A stretch of 38,186 bases of DNA from Xanthomonas floridensis (GTDB taxonomy: Bacteria; Pseudomonadota; Gammaproteobacteria; Xanthomonadales; Xanthomonadaceae). Positions 25,901-31,969 of this stretch are shown here, one piece after another (position 1 is the stretch's first letter; every line of letters starts with the position of its first letter). The position numbers and the translations under genes are program-made. The stretch covers positions 1-38,186 of the forward strand of contig NZ_LXNG01000029.1 in assembly GCF_001642575.1 (NCBI RefSeq), written 5' to 3'. The notes below the pieces were generated by a model, which was given only the letters and a program-made list of their open reading frames with translations, was not told the DNA's origin and did no database searches.

Positions 25901-26005
25901 GCTGGACTGGGCCATGGCCGGGGTGGTGGCGAACAACGAGGCGGCCAGGGCGCAGCACAACAGACTGCGCGCCGGCAGGGTGGAGACGGTGCGGTGATTC
26001 TTCAT
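22973..26005 (-). CDS. Oar-like TonB-dependent receptor (first of a tandem pair)
   Basis: A 1010-residue outer-membrane receptor. The signal peptide is MKNHRTVSTLPARSLLCCAL... with cleavage near residue 32 (AMA-QSS). Residues about 36-105 form a carboxypeptidase-regulatory-like beta-sandwich (SSNATLRGQV through GTYKVESNGVSRTVTL). The plug follows (VTVSAPMIRDVKTSEVG..., LPQATRNFLEFADTVPGM) and includes the Oar-type QTKEYGFAIGGPL. The long beta-barrel ends in Phe (VVLEVGAKF), as needed for outer-membrane assembly. These receptors import large or complex ligands using TonB energy. The start has GGGAGGGGGAAAGTC before the ATG. It lies between the second receptor and the halogenase in the same direction. 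I cannot name the ligand; sugar polymers are likely given the LacI regulator. Confidence 0.92.
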   Translation of the reverse strand: MKNHRTVSTLPARSLLCCALAASLFATTPAMAQSSNATLRGQVASAQSGSEVVVTNLATGSVRRAPVNANGNYTIVGLQPGTYKVESNGVSRTVTLSVASSATVDLGTETATAPAGDATTLDTVTVSAPMIRDVKTSEVGNTVSLRQIQQLPQATRNFLEFADTVPGMVFTIDQDGNTKLRGGASNASSSNLYIDGVSQKSYVSGGGIAGQDETQGNPFPQLAIGEYKVITSNYKAEYGQISGAAITAATKSGTNEFHGEAFYRFTNQDLRKERPDEENGKVDSQTKEYGFAIGGPLIQDRMHFFFAYEGKDNVAPKSVQPSAEASPFVGLLPSNLRDQFGASNMPFTEDLYFGKIDFEPTDNDRIELATQYRDETQVSNVGGQNAPDRAVDKINKDKRTSLRWQHSADSWFNEAILTTEDSRNVPTPRGTGNGSIYTYIDRTEADPRQWVFLNTGAASGEDFKLRSQKGWSFQNDLTFNALQWHGEHTIKTGVTYRDIKLTSRESSSLNPQFSYEVGQNGIAPVPFQVRYIRAFDNPGQVPVVESPSKQYGIYLQDDWAVNDKLMLNIGVRYDYEDTPAYTDFVTSQPFINALYSDDPDNPGQPWANRLLPSGINVADYISTGNNRKNFKDAWAPRFGFSYDFFGDESAVLHGGAGRSYDRNLFEQLALESVKAALSPVVVYFSDAASGQPCFRDDRVCTPWNPGYLSGIDQLNTIPGTNDSSELFMFKNKLKTPYSDQYSIGISNQVGDWLTDVTFQRVLAYDGLVMSLVNRYPNGAYFDANGSVPWGEPVPGYRNTILGYNGLEQRSSQVLLSAEKPYTKESGWGLNLSYTHTSARQNRTIDEPFAFDKATIRDYPFVKSDAVSAHRFVASGSIDGPWGVTFGAKLVLATPEPINTIACYGFTDPDGGTCQAVGVTPPGNGKFLLGGKIWGYRTVDLQANKEFTVVGDFKLNARINVLNAFNFKNFTQYQYNSFGSDGRLQPDITVVDNGEISYVPRSVVLEVGAKF

Positions 26006-26329
26006 GACTTTCCCCCTCCCAGGGGTAAAGCGCGACACAGCGGAGTGACTGGCGCGTTGGGTTGGTGCTTTGGTGTGGAACACGGGAACGGCAGGCAACA
26101 ACAGCCGAGTGGCTGCAAGAACGACAAAGGTCTACGGTGACGGGCGGCTGCTCCTTCAGGCACGGGTCAAGACGGGGAACGCATTGGCGGCGGGTGGCCG
26201 ATGCGGCGCATCGGCATTCAACGGGCGATGCACATGCGGGCGATGCGCCAGTGCGTGCCATGTACACCTGCCAGCACGGGCAGTCGCCCGGTGCTGGCAA
26301 TCGCTGGCCAAGCGGGTGTTGCTATCGAA
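26006..26329. other. 324-bp intergenic region between the two receptors
   Basis: No gene is supported here. It holds the ribosome binding site of the first receptor, the hairpin at 26269-26299 and no convincing promoter. Read-through from the upstream receptor gene is therefore possible. Confidence 0.5.
26269..26299 (-). terminator. hairpin downstream of the second receptor, without a T tract
   Basis: TGCCAGCAC-GGGC pairs with GCCC-GGTGCTGGCA around a 4-base loop, a 13-bp stem with one bulged base. It lies 31-61 bases after the receptor stop on the minus strand. Lacking a U tract, it may be an attenuator, a stability element or a weak terminator that leaves partial expression of the next gene. 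Confidence 0.35.
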
Positions 26330-29300
26330 TTACCAGATGATGCGCGCGCTCAGGAACAGCGTGCGCGGCGGCGTGGACAGCGCACCGTACTGATTGATGC
26401 TGGCGCGCGGGTTGTAGACGCCGTTCTGGCCCCAGTCGATGGCGTACTGATCGTAGTTGCGGAAGTTCAGCGCATTGATCAGGTCGCCGCGTACCTGCAC
26501 GGTCAACGCGTCGGTCACGTGCATGTCCTTGGACAGCGACAGATCCAGCTGGCGCGTACCGAAGATGTCGCCGCCGGCCAGGAACTTGCCGCCCGGTGCG
26601 TCCACCGACACGATGCGGATGTTGTCCGACGGCTGGCCGCCGTACTGGTCGAACGACACCGCCTCGTTGCGCGGCGCCACCGTGGCCAGGGTCAGCTTGG
26701 CCGAGGCGCTGATGCCCCAGAACAGATCGTAGATGCCGGTGAGTACCAGCCGGTGGCGCGGCACCGAGTTCAGATCCAGGAACGGGTAGTTGGCGATGGT
26801 CGCCGCATCGAAGCCGTACTGATCGTCGTTGCCGCGGTTGCCGCGTGCGCGCGAGAACGTGTACGCCGCGGTCAGGCCCCAGCCGCTTTCCTTGGTGTAG
26901 GCCTTGTCGGCGGACAACAGCAATTGCGCGGTCTTGGTTTCGACACCGTTGTTGCCGATGATCAGGTTGCCAAAGCCCGCCGGTGACTGGCTCCACGGCT
27001 GCACACCGGCCTGGAAGAAATCGCCATTGGGAAAGCGGTTGCCCAAGGTCAGGATCAAACCATCCTTGCTGTGGATGTAGGACACCGTGGCCGAGTTGCT
27101 CCACTCGCCCACGCGGGTGCGCAGGCCCAGCGAATACTGATCCGAATACGGCGTCTTCAGATCGTTGTTGAGCAGGTCGATCTCGCCGTTGCGCACGCGC
27201 GCATCGACCAGCCCGCCTAGGCTGTCCGGGTTGCTGATGAAGGAGGGGTTGAAGTTGGTGCAGGTGCCAGGCGCCGGCGTGCAACCGGAGGATTCGACAA
27301 AGCGCACGGTGTACTGCGACAGCGCCGACTTGACCTGCTCCAGGCCCATGATGTCGAACAGGTTGCGGTCGTAGCTACGCCCGGCACCACCGAACAGCAC
27401 CAGCGATTCGTCGCCACGGAAGTCGTAGGAAAAGCCCAGGCGCGGCGCGAAGTTGTTGTTGTCCTGTTTGCGATTACGGCCGTTGCTGATGTAGTCGTTG
27501 ATGTTCACGCCACCCTTGGCCAGTTGTTCGGCATAGGTGGCGCTGACGGCCGGGTCGGTGCCGGGGCCGTTCAAGGCGGCGATCACTTCCGGCGGCGTCA
27601 CGTTGTCCAGGTAGGACGGAATCTTTTCGCCGTCCCAGCGCACGCCGATGTTCAATTGCAGCTTGTCGTTGACGTCCCAGTCGTCCTGGATGTACAGCCC
27701 CAGCTGCTTGCTGGTGGTGGTCACCGACGGGGCGGCACCGGCAAACGGCAGGTTGAAGCGCACCTGGTACGGAATCGGTGCCGTGCCCTGGCCATCGGCG
27801 ACCGCGTAGTAGAACGAGGGATTGACCGCGGAGTTCTCGCTCTGGGTCAGTTCCACTTCCTTGTACTTCACGCCCATCTTGATCACGTGGCTGCCGTGCC
27901 ACTCGATGTTGTTGAAGGTCAGATCGTTCTGGAAGCTCGGACCTTTCTGTCCCTTGCGCTGGATCGCCAGACCGCTGGTGGCATCATCGTTGAGCAGCAC
28001 ATCGTCTTGGGCGATGCCGCGCGTGTACACGGTCTGGCTGCCGATGGTGTAGGCGGTGGGGTTGAACAGCACGTCTTCGTACGACAGGCGCGCTTCGTTG
28101 ACGTAGTTCTCGCCGAAATGCTGCCAGCGCAGGTCGTAGCGTTCTTCGGTATTGAGATTGATCTTGGCGGCGATGGCGGTGTTCTGGTCGCCCACGCTGT
28201 CGCGGCTTTCTTCGTCGCGATACTTGGCGGTGAGCTCCAGGCGATCGTTGTCGCCGATGTCCCAATCGATCTTGCCGAAGTACAGGTCTTCGTTGAACGG
28301 GCGGGTGACCGACCCCAGGCGGCTCTGCACGCCGGCCGGCAAGTCGTCGCTTAGCGCGCTGAAGGCATCCGGTACCGCAACCGGGTTGGCCGACACCTCG
28401 AACCCCTTGCCTTCATAGCTGATAAAGAAGTGCGCCTTGTCCTTGACGATCGGCCCGCTGAAGGCCATGCCGTATTCGTCCTGGTGGGTCTGGCGCTTGT
28501 TGCCGTCGGCGTTGGGCGCACCGGCACGCTCATCGGCCTGGCGTGCGCGGAAATCGGTGTTGGTGGTGCGCCCGAAGATCTCGCCGTGGAACTCGTTGCC
28601 GCCGGACTTGGTGGACGCCACGATCGCCGCCGAGCCCACCTGATCGAACTCGGCCTTGTAGTTGGAGGTGATGACCTTGTACTCGCCGATCGCAAGCTGC
28701 GGGAACGGGTTGCCCGCGCTCTGCTGCTGGCCGGAGACGCCACCGAACAGATAGCTCTTCTGGCCCACGCCATCGATGTAGACGTTGACCGCCGAACTGG
28801 CCTGCGCGCCGCCGCGGATGCGGCTGTTGCCGTTCGGGTCGGTTTCGAACTGCATGCCCGGGACAGTGTCGGCAAACTCCAGGAAGTTGCGCGTCAGCTG
28901 CGGCACCGTGTTGATCTGCTTGAGCGAGATAGTGGTCCCCACTTCGGAGGTCTTGACCTCCTGCAGCGTGGTGGCGGTGACCTTGACCGTGTCCAGGGTG
29001 GTGGCAGTACCGTCGGCGGCCGGCGCTGCCGCCTGGCCGCCGGCGCCCAGATCCAGGCTGACCGACGAGGCCACCGACAAGGTCACCGTCTTCTCCGTGC
29101 CCGGACCCGCATCCACCTTATAGGTCCCCGGCGGCAGGCCGACCAGGGCATAGCTGCCGTCCGCACCGGTGGTCACGCGTCGGGTGGCGCCAGTGGCGAC
29201 ATTGGTCGCGGTCACGGTAGTCCCGGCCTGGGACGCGGCGACCTGTCCGCGCAGGGTGGCGTTGCTGGACTGGGCCATGGCCGGGGCGGCGGCCAGCAAC

Positions 29301-29368
29301 GAGGCGGCGAGGGCACAGCACAGCAGGCTGCGCGCCGGCAGGGTGGAGACGCTACGGTAGCTTTTCAT
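26330..29368 (-). CDS. Oar-like TonB-dependent receptor (second of a tandem pair)
   Basis: A 1012-residue paralogue of the receptor at 22973-26005. The first 43 residues match at 37 positions, and the domain order is identical: signal peptide, carboxypeptidase-regulatory-like domain (GSYALVGLPPGTYKV), plug (VKTSEVGTTISLKQI, LTRNFLEFADTVPGM) and a barrel ending in Trp (LSARIIW). The barrel interiors are much more divergent, so the two receptors may bind different parts of one substrate or different sizes of it. The start is backed by GGGAGGGGGAAGTC. The gene lies 167 bp downstream of the LacI-family regulator gene on the same strand, and a TATAAC -10-like box lies about 110 bp upstream. The ligand is unknown. 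Confidence 0.92.
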   Translation of the reverse strand: MKSYRSVSTLPARSLLCCALAASLLAAAPAMAQSSNATLRGQVAASQAGTTVTATNVATGATRRVTTGADGSYALVGLPPGTYKVDAGPGTEKTVTLSVASSVSLDLGAGGQAAAPAADGTATTLDTVKVTATTLQEVKTSEVGTTISLKQINTVPQLTRNFLEFADTVPGMQFETDPNGNSRIRGGAQASSAVNVYIDGVGQKSYLFGGVSGQQQSAGNPFPQLAIGEYKVITSNYKAEFDQVGSAAIVASTKSGGNEFHGEIFGRTTNTDFRARQADERAGAPNADGNKRQTHQDEYGMAFSGPIVKDKAHFFISYEGKGFEVSANPVAVPDAFSALSDDLPAGVQSRLGSVTRPFNEDLYFGKIDWDIGDNDRLELTAKYRDEESRDSVGDQNTAIAAKINLNTEERYDLRWQHFGENYVNEARLSYEDVLFNPTAYTIGSQTVYTRGIAQDDVLLNDDATSGLAIQRKGQKGPSFQNDLTFNNIEWHGSHVIKMGVKYKEVELTQSENSAVNPSFYYAVADGQGTAPIPYQVRFNLPFAGAAPSVTTTSKQLGLYIQDDWDVNDKLQLNIGVRWDGEKIPSYLDNVTPPEVIAALNGPGTDPAVSATYAEQLAKGGVNINDYISNGRNRKQDNNNFAPRLGFSYDFRGDESLVLFGGAGRSYDRNLFDIMGLEQVKSALSQYTVRFVESSGCTPAPGTCTNFNPSFISNPDSLGGLVDARVRNGEIDLLNNDLKTPYSDQYSLGLRTRVGEWSNSATVSYIHSKDGLILTLGNRFPNGDFFQAGVQPWSQSPAGFGNLIIGNNGVETKTAQLLLSADKAYTKESGWGLTAAYTFSRARGNRGNDDQYGFDAATIANYPFLDLNSVPRHRLVLTGIYDLFWGISASAKLTLATVAPRNEAVSFDQYGGQPSDNIRIVSVDAPGGKFLAGGDIFGTRQLDLSLSKDMHVTDALTVQVRGDLINALNFRNYDQYAIDWGQNGVYNPRASINQYGALSTPPRTLFLSARIIW

Positions 29369-29476
29369 GACTTCCCCCTCCCAGGGGTCAGGCGCTTACC
29401 GGCAGGAATGGTCGGCGTGGCGCGGGGTGGTGCGTTGTTTCAGGGACGATGGCGCAATGGCGGCAACAAATCAGGA

Positions 29477-29482
29477 GTTATA
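29477..29482 (-). promoter_or_regulatory. possible -10 box (TATAAC) upstream of the second receptor
   Basis: On the minus strand TATAAC lies in an AT-rich run (29475-29515) about 110 bases before the receptor start. No good -35 is found at 17 bases; TTGCGG lies at only 14. A GTAAGCGC half-operator at 29391-29399 lies in the leader. Confidence 0.3.
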
Positions 29483-29535
29483 AAAAACATAAGAAACCGC
29501 AAAGAATTCGTGAAGATGCGACGGGCGCATATCTG

Positions 29536-30588
29536 TCAGCGGTCAGCTGCGGTGCGGGCGGCACTGGACGCCCGCACGATGAGCTCTGGCACCATTTCCG
29601 AAAACGCTGGCGGCGCCGCATCGGCGGGCGGCGGCGGGGCATCGACCAACTGCTGGCCGAGCAGCAGCCGCAACGCGCGCGCGCCGAGCCCGGCGATGTC
29701 CACCCGCATGGTGGTTAGCGCGGGAAGCACATAGCGCGCCATCGGTACGTCGTCGAACCCGGCCAGCGCGATATCCTGCGGCACCTTCAGCCCGGCGTGG
29801 CCGAGCGCGAACAGGCAGCCCAGCGCCATCATGTCGTTGGCGGCGAAGACCGCGTCCGGGCGGTCCTGCTGCGCCAGCGCCTGGCCGGCGCGGTAGCCGG
29901 ACTCCTCGTCGAAGTTGCCCGGCAGCACCCACGGCTGCGCGTCTGCATCCACCGCCATTTCATCGCGATAGCCGCGCAGGCGCTCGTGCGCATCGAAGTT
30001 GTCGTCCGGACCGGCGATGAAGGCGATGCGGCGGTGCCCGCTGTCGCGCAAATGGCGCGTCATCACCCGCGCGCCGCCGTAGTTGTCCACGTTGAGTACC
30101 GGGCGCTGGCTGGCGCTGCCGGCGCAATTGAGCAGCACCGCCGGCAGGCCGCCCGGTAGCGCGTCTTCGTGCACGCCCGAATCACCCAACGACGGCGACA
30201 TCACCACCACCCCATCCACCCGGCCGGGCAGGCGCTCCAGCGCACGACGCTGCGCCTGCGGGTCGCCGTGCGAGCTGGACACCAGCAGGTGGTAGCCCTG
30301 CTCCCGTGCCACCTGGTCGATACCGCGGATCAGTTCGGAAAAGAATTCGCCATGCAGATCCGGCAGCACCACCCCGATGGTGTGGGTACGGCGGCTGCTC
30401 AGGCTGCGCGCGGCGTGATGCGGGATGTAGTTCAGTGCCCGCGCCACCTGCAGGACGCGCTCACGCACCGACTCGGCCACGTGCTGATGCCCATTCATGG
30501 TGCGCGACACCGTGGCGACCGACACCTGCGCCTCGCGGGCCACGTCCTTGATGGTGACGCTTCCGCCTTCCGAACGTGGCCGACTCAT
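29536..30588 (-). CDS. LacI family transcriptional regulator
   Basis: A 350-residue repressor. The N-terminal helix-turn-helix is VTIKDVAREAQVSVATVSRTMNG (11-33), followed by the hinge helix (HHAARSLSSRRT). The rest is a periplasmic-binding-protein-like effector domain: TIGVVLPDLHGEFFSELIRGI, GRVDGVVVMSP, RIAFIAGPDDN, DAVFAANDMMALG and LAGFDDVPMARYVLPALTT. Members bind sugars and regulate uptake genes. I chose the ATG at 30588 over upstream in-frame codons because it begins directly at the DNA-binding domain and has GGAGAG 6 bases before it. It stands at the head of the receptor-receptor-halogenase series, so it probably controls it. A near-perfect LacI-type operator lies about 157 bp upstream. 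Confidence 0.94.
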   Translation of the reverse strand: MSRPRSEGGSVTIKDVAREAQVSVATVSRTMNGHQHVAESVRERVLQVARALNYIPHHAARSLSSRRTHTIGVVLPDLHGEFFSELIRGIDQVAREQGYHLLVSSSHGDPQAQRRALERLPGRVDGVVVMSPSLGDSGVHEDALPGGLPAVLLNCAGSASQRPVLNVDNYGGARVMTRHLRDSGHRRIAFIAGPDDNFDAHERLRGYRDEMAVDADAQPWVLPGNFDEESGYRAGQALAQQDRPDAVFAANDMMALGCLFALGHAGLKVPQDIALAGFDDVPMARYVLPALTTMRVDIAGLGARALRLLLGQQLVDAPPPPADAAPPAFSEMVPELIVRASSAARTAADR

Positions 30589-30744
30589 GGCGCTCTCTCC
30601 AAAACTAAGGCGGTGACGGCCGCATGCCAAAGCGCTGCGTGCAGTCTGCGGGTGCCGAACGTTCGTGTCGCACAGGCACATGGATGTCATCGGCCCCATC
30701 CGATGGCGACCTCGAAGCGAGATGGCGCGCACGCTAGCAGGAAC

Positions 30745-30758
30745 TGCAAGCGCTTACA
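30745..30758. promoter_or_regulatory. LacI/GalR-type operator
   Basis: TGCAAGCGCTTACA is a 14-bp near-perfect palindrome with the central AAGCGCTT typical of LacI-family operators. It lies between the lacI-type gene (minus) and the lipoprotein gene (plus), so it fits autoregulation of the regulator. It may also act on the divergent gene. Confidence 0.6.
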
Positions 30759-30791
30759 TGATGCGCCGCAGCATGGGGCGAAACATAGTCG

Positions 30792-30841
30792 GGACAAGGC
30801 TTGCGACCTGATTGGTGGACAAAGTTGTCCGAATGAGACAA
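30792..30841. promoter_or_regulatory. cluster of GGACAA/TTGTCC boxes, possible operators
   Basis: GGACAAAGTTGTCC (30817-30830) is a palindrome with 6-base arms and a 2-base spacer. The half GGACAA recurs at 30792-30797, and a variant GAGACAA follows at about 30835-30841. Such clustering suggests binding of a dimeric regulator. No protein is indicated. Confidence 0.35.
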
Positions 30842-30905
30842 CGGCAGTCATGGTCGGACACCGGTTGGCAACAGGCGAGAACTACGAAAACGTAACACCT
30901 TTAAT

Positions 30906-30923
30906 CCGTACTTCAGCGTACGG
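30906..30923. promoter_or_regulatory. inverted repeat in the leader of the lipoprotein gene
   Basis: CCGTAC and GTACGG form a perfect 6-bp stem around TTCAGC. It lies about 66 bases before the lipoprotein start and could be a leader hairpin or a protein site. Confidence 0.3.
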
Positions 30924-30988
30924 TAGCCACGTGCCTTGCCGCCAGTGCATTCAGACAGCAAGATGCGCCGATCGATCAGGGGAACATC

Positions 30989-31969
30989 GTGCGCATGTCG
31001 CCAACCACCGTCCGCGCAGGCCGGTTCCAGTCCATCGCGTGGGTGTTGCTGGCCGCACTCTGCGTCGGCGGCTGCCAGCGCAACGACACCACCGTTGCAT
31101 TGCCCGGAGCCAAGGCCGAGCCGGCCGCCGCGATGCAGTCGATGACGGTGCCGCTGCGGCGCAACGACTTGGTGGCCTACGCGCGGATCCGGGTCACGCC
31201 TGCGCAATACACTCAGCTGGAAGCGGCCTGGCGCAGTGGCGCCAGCCGCTGGCCGCTGACCGAGTTGCCGTTGCCCAACGAAACCGGCGCCCTGCTGGGG
31301 TCGTTGTCGGCCCCCGATGCCGAGCGCCGCCTGCAGCAGGCCTTCGATGCGCAGCTGGCTGGGCAGTCGCGTGGCATTGCCCAGGCAGCGCAGTCGCTGG
31401 GCCAGTTCGGCGTGCAGTACCTGCGCAGTCGCAGCGATTACCAGCCCGAGCAGCGGGCGCACTATGTGCAACTGGTCGATGCGCTGAGCGCCTGGGCCGC
31501 GTCCGCGCCGCTGGCCGACCGTCCGCGTGCCAAGGCCAGCATCGCCGACCTGGTGACCGCCGCGCGTGCCACCGGCATTACCTCCGACGCCGACCTGCAA
31601 CGGCTGGGCATGGAAGAAAGCCTGCGCCGGCTCGGGCCGTTCTGGGCGGCGTGCAAGAAGGTGCTGGAGCGCTACGACCTGTCGATCGACACCAGCCTGG
31701 ACGCGCTGCGCACCGGCCTGGTCAAGCAGGACGGCGATAGCGCCCAGGTGCGGCTGCGGTATCCGCTGGCCGCGCACGCCATCGACTTGACCGTGGCGCT
31801 GATCAAACGCGATGGGCACTGGTACCAGCAGCAGACCCAGAACGAGATACAGGCGCTGCTCGACACCATGCCGGCCCCGCCCTTACCCGATGCTGCGGCA
31901 GTCTCCGATACCGCACCGGCGGCGCCTGCACCGGCCACGGACGCCGGGCAGCGCCCGGCTGGGCGATAA
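30989..31969 (+). CDS. hypothetical lipoprotein upstream of plsB
   Basis: A 326-residue product of unknown family. The N-terminus is basic, then hydrophobic (FQSIAWVLLAALC), with a lipobox-like VGGC (Cys29), so it is probably a lipoprotein. The mature part is helix-rich and soluble (ARIRVTPAQYTQLEAAW, QQAFDAQLAGQSRGIAQAAQS). It ends with a Pro/Ala-rich low-complexity tail (APAAPAPATDAG). The GTG at 30989 has AGGGG 6 bases before it; an ATG at 30995 is the alternative. The stop shares a base with the next start (TAATG), so translation is coupled to plsB. This suggests a link to membrane phospholipid supply, but the coupling is the only evidence. Confidence 0.82.
   Translation: MRMSPTTVRAGRFQSIAWVLLAALCVGGCQRNDTTVALPGAKAEPAAAMQSMTVPLRRNDLVAYARIRVTPAQYTQLEAAWRSGASRWPLTELPLPNETGALLGSLSAPDAERRLQQAFDAQLAGQSRGIAQAAQSLGQFGVQYLRSRSDYQPEQRAHYVQLVDALSAWAASAPLADRPRAKASIADLVTAARATGITSDADLQRLGMEESLRRLGPFWAACKKVLERYDLSIDTSLDALRTGLVKQDGDSAQVRLRYPLAAHAIDLTVALIKRDGHWYQQQTQNEIQALLDTMPAPPLPDAAAVSDTAPAAPAPATDAGQRPAGR

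Noticed and set aside
26200..26260. A sigma-54 promoter (GG/GC at -24/-12) upstream of the first receptor
   Set aside because: The GGCAC-like box is present, but the second box does not have GC at the required 10-base spacing.
27524..28354. A 276-codon plus-strand open frame opposite the second receptor
   Set aside because: Also an antisense shadow: its Val/Ala/Gly/Asp-rich composition is expected from reading a receptor gene backwards.
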